Below are positions 43,919-55,146 of a stretch of DNA of 64,000 bases, piece by piece (within the stretch, counting starts at the first letter, position 1; each line of letters begins with the position of its first letter). The stretch is taken from positions 570,444-634,443 of the forward strand of contig KN817531.1 of assembly GCA_000827495.1 (NCBI GenBank), written 5' to 3'. The notes under the pieces are model-generated. The model was not told where the DNA came from, made no database searches, and worked only from the letters and a program-made list of their open reading frames with translations. Source of the DNA: Hypholoma sublateritium FD-334 SS-4. Its lineage: Eukaryota; Basidiomycota; Agaricomycetes; Agaricales; Strophariaceae. The position numbers and the translations under genes are program-made.

Positions 43919-46113
43919 GGTGGACTGGGAGAAGGATGGAAGCAAAGGGGGACTGAATGCAGACGTTATAAGTTCGGAGGTTTTTGTGCAAGTTCCAATA
44001 GTTGCCGAGAAGTTTCTTGAATGAGTTCTTCCATAACTTTATTAGACGTCTCTTTTGCCAGTGAGAGCATGAGTCATACATTCCAGGAAATATACTTATG
44101 ACATGATTCGCAGAACCAAGTGCCAGTTTGCCAGAAAGTCAGAGATCATGCTCAGTCCACTGCCAGTCCGTAGTCTGCATCACATCTCGAACCGCGCAAA
44201 GATGGAGGGGGACGGATGAGCATTAGATGTGTCTTTCAGTTGCCAGAACGCCAAAGGGGACAGGAAAAGTCAGAGCAGCGGTCGAAGAAAGAAGTTATGA
44301 CTCAGCAGGTTGAACTTCCGAAGACGTTGATCCGGCAAGTCGTGGGAATGTAACACAACATCAACCGCTTCCGCCTCCGAGTCCCTCTCCCGCACGATAT
44401 GTACTGCCGTCGTCGTCGCTGCTCGGTACTTCCTCGTCCCCAGCTCGCCCTTCGTTGGCTGGAATTCATCTATAGCCCTGCCCCTTCCCCTCGTCCATGG
44501 CGGCGTCTATGCGCATCTTGCCTCCTTTTCTGCGTCCCTGTCCTGCTATACCGCACGATGCGGGTGAGCACCTGCATCTGGTCGACACCCCACACCTGGC
44601 CTTCGACAATACGCTCAAGGGCTGCGCAGGTGAGATGTCCGCCGTCGATGGATTCGCAGGCGGGCACTCCCCGGGCTGGCACTCGCGGGTACTCCGTACT
44701 GCGATACGAACCTTTTCGTCGCCGCAAAGCTCACCTTCGTAGGCCGACGAAAAAGTGAGTGCGGCGACGCTGCCCTGCCGAAGCGCGGGCACGGTCATAG
44801 CTACGGGTGCGGCGGTACGCCCACGCGCCATGTCGGTGCCCGCGGCGAAGTGCATATATGCGCCCACCGGTGATGGTAGCGGTGGCGTGGCAGGTGAAGA
44901 GAGTACCGTGCGTAAGCATGGCCATGCACATGGGCATAGGCGCGTCGTGCGCAACTCTGTGTGCTGCGCTGTCTGTACGGGATTGAGAGGGAATTCCAGA
45001 ACCCTGTCGTCGGTGCTGGAGCTCGGAAATTACACTGTACTGTCGGGGCTGCGTTGTGTGACTCGCGCATGGGCAAGATAGAACGTCTCGGGTACGCAGT
45101 GTACAAAAGGACAAGCCCTCTGGCGGCTCACAGTCCTCCCGCTCTCGTCTCGGTTCTACCGTCGTCTCCGAGTTCCATCCCGCTGGCGCGGCTCTTGATG
45201 CCCACTATGCTGTACCCTCCAGCGCCTCCACGCCATCAAACACAAGATCGACGACGCTGTACAGGACACCGTTGATTGCGCGTCATCGCAGTGTATGCAA
45301 TTGCTGAAGAGATAGAGACTGCCACAGCGCCGGCTGAATAGGCGAAAAGCTCTGACGCGGTGCGGGCGCCGGGATGTACATAGCATCGACCTCCAGAAAA
45401 ACAAGAGATTCAACTCGATCCTGGTCGAAATGTGTCGCTTCCAGATGGCTGTGAGGCCTACATGTACAGGTAATTGTACCTGAACACCATGCACCAAGGA
45501 GAAAAGAAATCATATACGGTGGCGGTGGTCGCAATGTGACAACGATGACGATGAGTATCGACTGCCGCAAGCGCAATGGTGATGCAACAAGGTGCGGAAC
45601 TCCGTCGCCGACGCTCCATATTACCCGCATGGCGCCGCGTGCTGTGCGTCTTTCTTCCTGGAACAATCATCGAGAATTATCAAGGTACATGCTTGTTAAA
45701 AATTGAAAGTGGCCAGAATAATAGGTCCATTCGCTGTGATTTTTGTTTAAAATGTCCCAACATCGCAAATATCATCAGTATTTTAATCTCCAACACGCAA
45801 AGGAGCATGAAAGTGGCTAAAAATCAATAAAACGGGAAAGATCCCAACGAATGTTTAAAATTAAAGCCAGATTGTTTATCTTATCTTGATTGTAGCCGAT
45901 CTTATCTATGCCCCAATATGGCTCCCTACCAGGTCCCGCTCGATGTCAACTTGACCAACATGAAGCTTGCTTCTCCACGACGCCTTTGTTCCCACTACAT
46001 ACGTTTCTCGATGGTAAATCTCGCTGAGTGCATCTAGTGCATCCCATACTCGAAAAACCTACACCAGAAAGTCCCCAGCATTGAATCTCAGGCGACAGAG
46101 TAACTCAGCATCT
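43919..46113. other. Intergenic, no supported gene
   Basis: About 2.2 kb. A GC-rich block at 44390-45300 is open in several frames on both strands. A minus-strand stretch (MCMAMLTHGTLFTCHATAT) looks somewhat protein-like, but no exon chain could be built. It may be a decayed gene. The AT-rich end precedes the sorting-nexin gene. Confidence 0.35.
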
Positions 46114-48931
46114 ATGGCGACACTCCCAAGGTCCCGATACCCGCCAGCGCCAGCAAGCACCATCTCTCAACGGCCTGTGTCTGAATTTGACTCGGGGATC
46201 AACACATCTACTGCATGGACCGAGCATCTTGTAACAGGATCCAGTGATACCATATCTAAAGCGCGCTCAAGACAATACTATTCTGAATCAGACGCCCGAC
46301 ACGCCCAATCTGAAGATGACGACGATGACGAACCCGAAATCATGACGCGCCCTGCTCGCGCATTATACGCTTTCGAAGGCAAGGCAGAATTCAGAGAGCT
46401 CAAAGTTGAAGCAGGCGACGAGCTTGACGTGGTGAAAGAGGACGTCGGAGATGGGTGGAGCCTTGTACGAGACGCGACAGGTGAAATCGGCCTTCTCCCA
46501 AAAACATATTATACGGTATGTTTGTGACGTTTTCCACGATGAACTCCTCATCTCAATAAATCGTTAGCTAACCGTTGAATTCTCGCTTTCGTCCGATCTC
46601 CAGCGCGACGTAACGAGAAAGAGAGAAGCCTCAGGCTCATCGATTACTCCTCGTGGATCTCCTCGCAACTCTCAGGTGCATTCACCGCTAGCGGCTCTGG
46701 TACCTCAGCACACCGGAGAATGGCTTCCCACGTTCCCCAGTTTCCGCCAAAGTCTGCTGGGGGGGAAATCGCTGAACCGGTTCTCGAGCTTTGTCACAAG
46801 TGGTGCAGAATCATTCCTGTTGAACGGTAGCTCGGAACCCGGTCCATCCGAGCAGCCCCAATTGAATGGTGCGCACGTCAAAGACGCCAGTTCTGCGTCG
46901 ATGCTGGATCAACAGGAGGAAGAACGGGCCAGACTGAGCGCCCTTGGGCTGGGCGAGGCCAATCGGCACGCTATTGATGCGGGGCCAGCAGGGCCCGTTT
47001 GGCACGCCAAAACTCCAGCGTTCAGCATTCTCGTCCACTCTCCGACTAAGCACACCGACGGCCTGACTGGGGCATACACACTATACAGCATTACATCACT
47101 CTTTTCTGCGACACCTACCCTTGCCGCAGCCGCAGACTGGATCGAAGTTCCAGACCCAGATGATGTGCATCCTCCGTCGCCGACAGCCTCAATGAGCGGG
47201 GAAACCGCGACGCGCATCACCGTGCATCGCCGTTTCTCCCACTTCGTGATGCTCCATACCGCCCTCTCGCGGCGTCTGCCGGGAATCGTACTGCCCCCGC
47301 TCCCCGAAAAACAATACGCGGGGAGGTTTAGCGAGGACTTCGTCGAAGCCCGGCGGGGGGATTTGGAGCGCTATCTAAATAAGATAGTCCGCCACCCCGT
47401 CGTTCGCTATGCTGAAGTCGTCACTTTTTTCTTAGGATGCGAAAATGACGCAGTAAGCACCCCAAACTGGTGCAATTATGGACGTGACTGATACTTGTCG
47501 GTGCGCAGGAATGGTCCAGGTTGCTACCTCAACATCTTTCCGCGCCTGCTGCAGGGCCCACTTTTTACGCTCGCGTGTACCACCCTGCCTTCAATGTCGA
47601 TCTCGAGGACGCCGAGGATTCGATTAAGTCATTCCGAAGGCATGCGCGAGCCGTGGGGAAAGGTGTACAAGGTCTGCGCAGTGTTTTCGGAAGAGTTAGA
47701 GAAGCACGAATTGGTCAGTGGCCGTTTATCTTGAGACTTTTCAACTAACATATTGTACACAGAAATGTCGAAAGCCGAACGCTTACTCTCATATTCTTTG
47801 CTTTCGTTGATAACCTCGACGCCAATCGCATCAGCTTCGCCCTCACCGGGGACAACCAGCGATGAAGAGGGACACGGTCCATCTGCTCATTTGTCGGAAA
47901 AATCCGAAGACCAACGAAAGGGACTGATGAATACGGATGGCGCATGGTGTTGGAGAGAAGGATGTTCGGGTGAGAACCTGCTCTGTTTCACTGGCCGTAA
48001 CTGTTCTCGTTCTAATTTTTATTGTTAAATCTAGAATGTCTGAAGGTCACCAAAGCTGTGCAAAAAACATGCGAGACGCTCCAAACTGTCGCTAACTTGT
48101 ACGATGGACATGTGAGGATATTTTATTCTGGCCTTCATGGGGAGCGACTTATGTCCACACCAGGCACGGAGAACGCAACTGGCCACCCATGAGTCATTGA
48201 AACTAATGGCTCACCCTTCGTCAATATACGAGGTTAGCCCACGACGACACGAACCCCTGGCAGAAATTTGACGGGCCCCGAATACAGAGTGTGATAACAA
48301 CCCATAAATCCACACTATCTCGCTACCGTGAAGCCGTTGGCAGTAGTAGCTCCCCTGGACCAACATATGTAAGGCTCTTCCTGCTCCTTTCTCTAGCCCG
48401 TTGACTGAACATGATGTCATTTAGACCGACGAAGACATGGTGGCAAGATGCGAAACTGTCCTGAACACGACAATGGCAGAAATGGATGTCTATCACATGC
48501 AGAAAAGTGAAGATCTCAAGGCGGTCGCAGTTGATCATCTAGACGGGGAAATCGCATTCTATGAGCAGGTACCGGCTTTCTACCTTCTTCCCTGTATCGA
48601 TCGCACTCTAAAGTGTATGTGTTTGTCATCGCAGATTCTAGCCCGGCTGAAAGCTGCTCGATCAGCTTATGACGGTCGGCAGTACAGCGAATTGGCTGCG
48701 TCACCGCGCCTGCCGTCCATCTACGAGAAAGACCTTGCATATGATCCGTCCAATCCGCAGAGCGGCGCAAACAATCCGCATATCGCACCCAGACCTGTCC
48801 CGCAACCTTGTCCCCATGTTTTTGACTCAGCACCGATGCGGCCTGTCAGCGTAGCGATTCAAGAGGGGGTCGGAATGTTTTTAGGGGACAGTTCGGGAAG
48901 AGGGAGCAGTGTGTTTGGCCGATTTTGGTGA
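46114..48931 (+). CDS. SH3-PX-BAR sorting nexin (SNX9-like)
   Basis: Membrane-remodelling and trafficking protein of about 700 residues in many exons. The start at 46114 (MATLPRSRYPPAP) is the first ATG in the frame. A 5' exon upstream cannot be excluded. Domains in order: an acidic linker, an SH3 domain (ARALYAFEGKAEFRELKVE, DGWSLVRD, EIGLLPKTYY; about residues 80-140), and a disordered region. A PX domain follows (TVHRRFSHFVMLHTALSRR, VLPPLPEKQYAGRFSED, RRGDLERYLNKIVRHPVVR), which binds phosphoinositides. A helical BAR-like half comes last (SFRRHARAVGKGVQGLRSVF, MSKAERLLSYSLLSLI, ECLKVTKAVQKTCETLQ, EIAFYEQ, ILARLKAARSAYD). The C-terminus is proline-rich. The order SH3-PX-BAR is that of the SNX9/18/33 family and fungal relatives. 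Exons near 48050-48420 are small and less certain. Confidence 0.8.
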
Positions 48932-49209
48932 TTTGTATTTTTACAGGCGAAGTTATAGCGTTCCCTGCACATCTATTGCTACAATTGAAAGTGAGGTCTT
49001 GACATTTATGACGCGGGCCATCAATCTACTTACAATGAAATCTAATGCCCATCCAAATCCCTTCAAGTTGTTGTGCTTGAAATAGACGCACATTGTCCGA
49101 GTCCCCGGCATGTCATCGATAAGCATGGGTATCATGTGCATCGGAGATTGCGCACACACAGGCGGGGGGTACTGAATGCGTGGCCATCGCCATCCTCCCT
49201 GTGTCAACG

Positions 49210-49616
49210 ATGAATCAACAAAATACCAACGCCAATTCAAGTTCAAACCCCCTAGCCAACACACCTGCGGTGGCTCAGAACGACATAATAAAGGCTCTTA
49301 GCATTCTAAGGACCCAAACCGGAGAGGTCGTACCAAACGAGAAGATCTCGCAGCTCATACTCGCCAATATGTCCACGTTCGTCCGAGATGGGAAGCTGTC
49401 TCAATGTCAGATCATGCAGGTGTGCCGTGTACGATGCCACATATTTCGTTGACTTACGCGCCTTTCACCCGCGCGTTTATTCCCAAGCTCAAAGCATTTG
49501 CGGACATGCACAAGGCGCCAACACCCGGATCGGCGCCTGCCTCATCCGAGGCTACGACTGTGGCGGTCACAGATACTTCAAATGTCAGCGCACCTTTATC
49601 CGGCACAGCGTTGTAA
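49210..49616 (+). CDS. Small unrecognised protein, conserved-looking
   Basis: Two exons, about 112 residues. MNQQNTNANSSSNPL opens a polar N-terminus. A helical core follows (QNDIIKALSILRTQTGEVVP, EKISQLILANMSTFV, GKLSQCQIMQ), interrupted by a 72-nt GTGTGC...CCAAG intron and resumed by LKAFADMHK. The end is a serine/threonine-rich tail. The compact helical middle suggests a complex subunit, but I cannot name the family. Confidence 0.6.
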
Positions 49617-50140
49617 TTTGTTCTCCTCATAATCCCTTGGTATGCAGTCTGTTATCAAGGCTTACAGGTCGGATGTTATATCTATTGATTCACTAAATTG
49701 AGGCCTCACTATTCAGTAACACAGAGCAACACTCGCTCAAATCGCCAGGCCGCCAGATAACCCCACAATCCCGACTTGATCGCCAACAACGGCGTAAGAG
49801 CACGTCCAGCGATCGAAGCACGCGACAGACAATCCAATACCTCGTGTATAATTGTACAATAATTTGTGCTGATTTCGTCATGTATTGTCCCTGTACACTC
49901 GTTGAGGGCGTCCGAATCTATCGCGGAGATCGTCCCCAGATTATTCCACCCATGCAGCCGTTTGGCAGCCGTGGCGAATTCGCGGCCAGTTTCAGTCGTC
50001 TGACTCAGCCATCGAGCCAAGCTCGCTACTCATTATCACTACTACATAACGAATCACGATATGCAAGTATCAGCCCGGCGGTTGTATGCGCGTGTACTCG
50101 GCACAATGCAATCTCCGCGTCCGGCGGCTGGCAGACTGCT
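49617..50140. other. Intergenic
   Basis: Holds the 3' flank of the small gene and the upstream region of the dehydrogenase. No other gene seen. Confidence 0.4.
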
Positions 50141-50146
50141 TATAAA
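50141..50146 (+). promoter_or_regulatory. TATA box of the short-chain dehydrogenase gene
   Basis: TATAAA lies 83 bp upstream of the ATG at 50229 and is followed by a pyrimidine/adenine 5' leader. Confidence 0.5.
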
Positions 50147-50228
50147 GGGCAGCATTCATCGTCAGCGAACCAGCTTCATAGACATCTCACGTCAAATCCC
50201 CACGTCTACCGACTGCCTCGCAGAGAAT

Positions 50229-51545
50229 ATGGGTGGCATACTTTCGTTTCTATCCGAATCTTTCCCTCCAAAGAGCAACTTCCACCCTGATGATATCCCC
50301 GATCTCACGGGGAAAGTTATTATTGTGACGGGCGCTAGTTCGGGTTCGTCTCCTCGTTAGCGCCTATCAAAGTTGCCGCTGATGTACAGATCTTTCTAAT
50401 CCCCAGGTATTGGTAGAGAAACAGCCAAAGTGAGTTCGAAACAAAGTCCCGTTGACCAAAAGTACGATTCTGATGTACACCTTGTACTGACTCGAATATA
50501 ATGTCAGGCACTCCTAGATCATAATGCCAAAGTATATATTGCGACTTACAACGCAGATAAAGCCGCGAATACTATCAGCGAGCTTAAGGAAGAAACTGGA
50601 AACGAAGCTATATTTATCAAGCTCGACCTGGCCGACTTAAAGTCTATCAAGGCAGCTGCGGAAGAATTTAGCAGCAAGGAGAGAGAGTTGCATGTGCTAT
50701 TCAATAACGCGTAAGCAAACGACCTACCTTCGCTATTGTTTTTCTCAAGCGTGTAAACCCACTGAAAACAGTGGAATATTCCGTCCTCCAGTGGAGCGTT
50801 TGACAGCGCAAGGCTATGACGCCCAATTCGGCGTTCATGTTGTCGGACACTTCTATCTCACCAAACTACTATTACCGGCGTTGATTGCTGGCGCAAAATC
50901 AAGTCCCGATGGCAAATCTCGCGTAGTGAATACTGCATCGTCGGCCTCTTTGGGAGTGACCGGGATCAATTTCAATACTCTGAAAGAAAGCCCTCTGCGC
51001 AAGGAAAAGGGCGGTCAATTCCTCTATGGGCAGAGTAAATTGGTATGCCAGATACATCGTGATAATTCATCGTTTTGAAAATATGACGGAGTATAGGGAA
51101 ATATCTTATTTTCAAATGAGCTGGCGCGGCGATACGGAGACCAAGGAATAGTTTCAACTGCTTTAAATCCGGGAAATATCAAATCAGATATTCAACGCAA
51201 TCTTCCTGGCTGGGGTCAATGGCTTTTCGTACGCGCGCCTCATATTGCCTTGTCAGTGGATGTGAGAGCTAATTTATTCGCAGAGCCTTGTTACATATGA
51301 CGAGGCTTACGGCCCTCTTACGCAGCTATGGGCGGGTACTGCACCAGAAACAGCTGAAATGAATGGGAAGGTATGTGTACTTTTGTAATTACAGATGGAC
51401 CTCTCACTTATCACGGATTACTCACAATTCGAAGTATCTCATTCCTTGGGCTCGCCTGGGAACCTCAGGAAAGTCCGGTAGGGACCCTCAACTTGCCAAG
51501 GAGCTATGGACATGGTTGGAAGAGCAAATCGCTCAGAATGCTTGA
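50229..51545 (+). CDS. Short-chain dehydrogenase/reductase (retinol-dehydrogenase-like)
   Basis: NAD(P)-dependent oxidoreductase of about 325 residues in seven or so exons. The start is [18 protein letters not shown]. Rossmann motifs: [17 protein letters not shown] (TGxxxGIG, split by an intron after the second serine), [30 protein letters not shown] (NNAG), and [11 protein letters not shown] (catalytic serine). [14 protein letters not shown] contains the YxxxK pair, and [12 protein letters not shown] is the typical PG block. The C-terminus ends [20 protein letters not shown]. Layout and length fit the RDH/WW-oxidoreductase-like group common in basidiomycetes. The substrate is unknown. Confidence 0.85.
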
Positions 51546-51958
51546 AACACGACTTCGTGGGGACAGTACAGTAGTATATATTTTACACCTGCGCGTCATA
51601 CGGGCGCTCGAAATCAATCTTAATTATTCGCACTGTTCTGCACCGTACATCGTAGTAAGTACTCGCATTTTGCTTGCATTGTGCATGTCATGTCTCGACT
51701 TGGGGAAAATTTAGAGATTCAAAGAATTCTGGAAAGCTGTTACTCTGCCTTAAATAGTGTGATCCCTGGTTTTTATCCTGTCATGATATACGTGTCTCCC
51801 GTTAACGCAACGTTGAATGTTTAGAGCATCGCAGAGACAAAGTAAAACCCCTATCCGGCAGCGCGCGTGAGAAATCACGCGTTGTTGGCGTATGTTTGTA
51901 CGCAAATTATGTTCGTGTGGTCGACGCGTCCACTCATCCCAACTGCACCAATACCACC
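51546..51958. other. Intergenic
   Basis: No gene seen. It separates the dehydrogenase from RPA3. Confidence 0.4.
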
Positions 51959-52522
51959 ATGTTCAACGGCACAGATGAGAAGGAATTCTCCACGCGCGTA
52001 AATTCGGCGCGTCTCGCGGACTACGTCTCAAAGCACGTCCGCCTGCCCTGCAAAGTCCTCAAGGTCAGTACAATCTCGTCGATCAGCGATATGAGGCTGT
52101 TGCTCATCCGACGCGCCCCGTATTTTTTCTAGATGGATGGGGAGCGTATAACGGTGGAAGCGAGCGACGGGGGACAGGTCACTGTTAATCTTGCACCTGT
52201 GCGTAACTTCATCACTTAGACGGCTAGACATCTTGCTGCTGCGGGGTGCTCGCTGTCAGCTATTTCTCGTCGAGCTAATGCACTAGCTGTGCAGAACGCA
52301 GATGTCCTTGATACGTTCATCGAGGTCGTCGGACGCGTGATAAATCCTACGACTGTGCAAATGCTAGCATGCGTCAACTTGGGATCGGATCTCGGTGTGT
52401 GCCCGCAAATTCACTTCTCGTTCGCATCGCTCAATATCGTGTTGTCGTCAGACCTGAAGCTCGTGAACGACACGGTCGAGCTGATACACGACCCCAGGTT
52501 CTATAGCAAGATGTTCCACTAG
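51959..52522 (+). CDS. Replication protein A, small subunit (RPA14)
   Basis: Smallest subunit of the nuclear single-stranded-DNA-binding RPA heterotrimer, used in replication, repair and recombination. The spliced protein of about 125 residues in three exons starts MFNGTDEKEFSTRVNSARLA. It continues DYVSKHVRLPCKVLK, MDGERITVEASDGGQVTVN, DTFIEVVGRVINPTTVQML and PQIHFSFASLN..., ending DPRFYSKMFH. This is the OB-fold pattern and length of the Rep_fac-A_3 family. An in-frame upstream ATG at 51896 would add 21 residues without family support. The gene is convergent with Cue3/ASCC2, with coding ends 146 bp apart. Confidence 0.85.
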
Positions 52523-52668
52523 GCACGCCGACGTTCCCAATAATTGCTTCTTGTTCTCTTGGATCGCTACGCTGTATTGTATTTCAGGCCCGCCTTCGAC
52601 AATCCATATATATGTATTATACACTACCTCCCCGCTTCTGCGTTCCTCTAATTAGTATGCCATGCATA

Positions 52669-55146
52669 TCAAGACGACGGCCCAGCAACAGGCCCAGCCC
52701 GGGCCATTTTCTTGTCGTGCCCGCGCTTCCGGTTGTGGTTACCTCGGCTGGCCTTGTTTTTGTCTTTCCATGCGCGTTCGCGGGCGCTGCTTTCGCCAGT
52801 TCCACCGCCTCCACTGCCACCTCCGCCACCCCCTCTGCCTCCTCCACCCCCGCGACCGCGGCCTCCACGAGGTCCACCCCGGCCCCGACCACCACTGCCA
52901 CCACCGGGACGGACGTCGAGGCCTTTCTCGTTGCCTCTGAAGGCATGTTTCTCGGCGATTTTCTCTTTGCTGATGGGCTGCGAACAGGAAATGGGAAGTT
53001 TAGTGATAGAACAAGCTGTGTGATTCATCGAGCTTACGTTGCGCTCCAGCATGATCCTCCATCCTTCGATTTGTTCGTCGTCCCAGCCTGTTGAATGGTG
53101 TTGAGTGGAACTACAGAGAATGACAACGTAAATAGAATGACACTCACCTGTTTGTGCTTTGAGATCGGCTCGAGCTTTACTCCTTCTCGTAGCGCCATCG
53201 CGGTCGAATAGCTTGGGGTCGCGCAGATATGCCAATTCAAGGATTGTTTGCGGCACCTGTTGCTCATCGCGCCCTGCTTCTTCTTCCTCCTCGTCATCAT
53301 CATCGCCGCTGTCCTCGCCATCACCAGCCACTCTTAATACCACAGTATCATCCTCATCATCGTCTGGACCCAAGTCCGCCACCGCGCGTGTCGCATCACC
53401 GCCCGCCTTCCCCTTCCCCTTGCCGCCTGCCGTCGCAGCGGGGCCCCCGCCCCCGAATATATCAGCCTCATCGACCTCTTCCTCGTCATCCGACACCGCC
53501 TCCGCGCGGCGCAGGATGTCCGCCTTCATCTCTGCGATGAACGTGCGGTCGCGCAGGATCTCAGCGCCTGCGGCGACCTTGCCGACCCGCAGGCGTGTGA
53601 CGTCGATGTCCTCGTCGTCGAACACGTTCCGCCGCTCGGAGATGAAGTACGGTGCGGGCGCAGGCACCGCTGCCGCTGCGGGGTAACCGCCCTCGCCGCC
53701 GTCGTCATCCTCGTCCGCGTAGTCCACACCGTCCGCGTCCCGCGCGAGCTCGTCCTCGGTCATCGCCGTGCCCTCGAGCAGCGCGGCGACGACGCTCTCC
53801 GGGTTGCGCCCGTATCGGTCGTGCGCGAGCAGGCGCTTGACGTACTCCGCCGGCGTGTCGGGGAGGATGTCGAGCACCTGTGTAGCCATGATATCGAGGT
53901 CCGCATCGTCCGCCAGCGGGGCTGCACGCGACTTGCCCTTCCCCTTCCCCTTGAGGTTGAGGGCGGGAGGCGCGGGTGGGGCAGGGGGTGGAACGCGGGA
54001 GGCGCGGGTGCCGCGGTTGTCGATCCCCGGCGGGATGCCGGACGAGCGAAGGATGATCTTGAGCGCGCCGGGCTGCTTCTGCGCGGGGTCAGCGACGTCG
54101 AACGCCTGCAGCGCGGACTCGAGGAGGTCGAGCCTCGCGTCCTTCTCCTGCGCATGCTTAAGTGCCGCAGCGAGGGTCCTGGAGAGCGCGTATGCCTGCT
54201 GGTAGTCCGCGAGCAACGGCTGGTCGAGGAACGGCGTCGTGCCCGGCGTCGACGACGCCGACGGCGCCTCGAGCAGCGCGAAGACGACGTCGAACGCGCG
54301 CTCGGCCTCGGCTGCGAGCTGTGGCCCAGGCGGTGCGGCAGCGAGGGCAGCAGTCAGCGCACCAAGCACGATGTGGAACGCGTCGAGCAGCGCGACCTTC
54401 GTCTCGACCCAGATCGTCTCCCACTCGTCCGCCTCGCGTCCCGTGCCCGCAATTCCCGCTGTCAGCGCGGTGAGCCCGCCGTACGAGGTCGCGATCGCGG
54501 CGAGGCCGCCGTCGTACAGCGCTGCGAGCGCGAGAACGAAGGGCTTGCTGTGCGCGAACGGACGCAGGAGTGCGGGGGTGTCCTTTGCGCCGCGTAGAAA
54601 GGCGAGGATGCACGCGGCGACCTTGCGCTGCGCGAACAGGCCCTGCGCGGCAGGCGTCTGCTGCGCGAGGAGCGCGGTAAAGCCTGGGATAAGTTCGTTT
54701 GAGACTGTGCTGATGAGCTCCGGGCGCGCGTTACTCGCCGCGGCGAACACGCGGCGTAGGTGTGCGGTCTGCGTGCGGGAGTAGATGATGGAGAGGTCGA
54801 GCAGGGTCTGGATGCCGAGCCCGGCAGGTGACTGTGCCAGCTTTTCCGCGAGCAGCAAGCTACGCTTTGCGATGGCCCCTTCGTCCGTCGACCGCGACCC
54901 TACACCGTTCTCCGTGGTGTTGTCAAGCCATATCAGAGCCTGAAGAGCCTGGTATGCTGTATCCTGCGTGTAACTAGCAAGAAAAGCCCGCGTGGATGGG
55001 ATATCGCGCTTTGGAGGAGGCAGGGCGAGCACAACGCTCAGTGTCGACGCAATTGTCTGATAGAGGGTGGCCCGCTGCGATGCGGGCAGAGCCTTGCGCG
55101 ATTGTGTCGATGGGTACGCAGGAAGTCGAAGAACGTCGCTCGTCAT
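52669..55146 (-). CDS. Cue3/ASCC2-like CUE-domain protein of the RQT complex
   Basis: Subunit of the complex that resolves collided ribosomes (yeast RQT: Slh1, Cue3, Rqt4; human ASCC). It binds ubiquitin through its CUE domain. About 785 residues. A helical N-terminal half (FLASYTQDTAYQALQALIWLD, RKVAACILAFLRGAK) resembles the ASCC2 interaction domain. A CUE domain follows at about residues 420-460 (IMATQVLDILPDTPAEYVKR, LLAHDRYGRNPESVVAALLE). The C-terminal third is acidic, then contains RNVFDDEDIDVTRLRVGK, a conserved ASCC2 feature. The end is a glycine/arginine-rich RGG tail and a basic segment (KRGHDKKMARAG). Two introns near the 3' end (about 53085-53150 and 52981-53035) are multiples of three without stops, so retention would keep the frame. 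Confidence 0.8.
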   Translation of the reverse strand: MTSDVLRLPAYPSTQSRKALPASQRATLYQTIASTLSVVLALPPPKRDIPSTRAFLASYTQDTAYQALQALIWLDNTTENGVGSRSTDEGAIAKRSLLLAEKLAQSPAGLGIQTLLDLSIIYSRTQTAHLRRVFAAASNARPELISTVSNELIPGFTALLAQQTPAAQGLFAQRKVAACILAFLRGAKDTPALLRPFAHSKPFVLALAALYDGGLAAIATSYGGLTALTAGIAGTGREADEWETIWVETKVALLDAFHIVLGALTAALAAAPPGPQLAAEAERAFDVVFALLEAPSASSTPGTTPFLDQPLLADYQQAYALSRTLAAALKHAQEKDARLDLLESALQAFDVADPAQKQPGALKIILRSSGIPPGIDNRGTRASRVPPPAPPAPPALNLKGKGKGKSRAAPLADDADLDIMATQVLDILPDTPAEYVKRLLAHDRYGRNPESVVAALLEGTAMTEDELARDADGVDYADEDDDGGEGGYPAAAAVPAPAPYFISERRNVFDDEDIDVTRLRVGKVAAGAEILRDRTFIAEMKADILRRAEAVSDDEEEVDEADIFGGGGPAATAGGKGKGKAGGDATRAVADLGPDDDEDDTVVLRVAGDGEDSGDDDDEEEEEAGRDEQQVPQTILELAYLRDPKLFDRDGATRRSKARADLKAQTGECHSIYVVILCSSTQHHSTGWDDEQIEGWRIMLERNVSSMNHTACSITKLPISCSQPISKEKIAEKHAFRGNEKGLDVRPGGGSGGRGRGGPRGGRGRGGGGGRGGGGGGSGGGGTGESSARERAWKDKNKASRGNHNRKRGHDKKMARAGPVAGPSS

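Noticed and set aside
44466..45114. Minus-strand frames with protein-like pieces
   Set aside because: No exon chain, start or domain could be supported, so it is left as intergenic with a note.
53821..54597. Plus-strand frame of 258 codons opposite Cue3/ASCC2
   Set aside because: Arginine-rich shadow of the coding strand with no domain.
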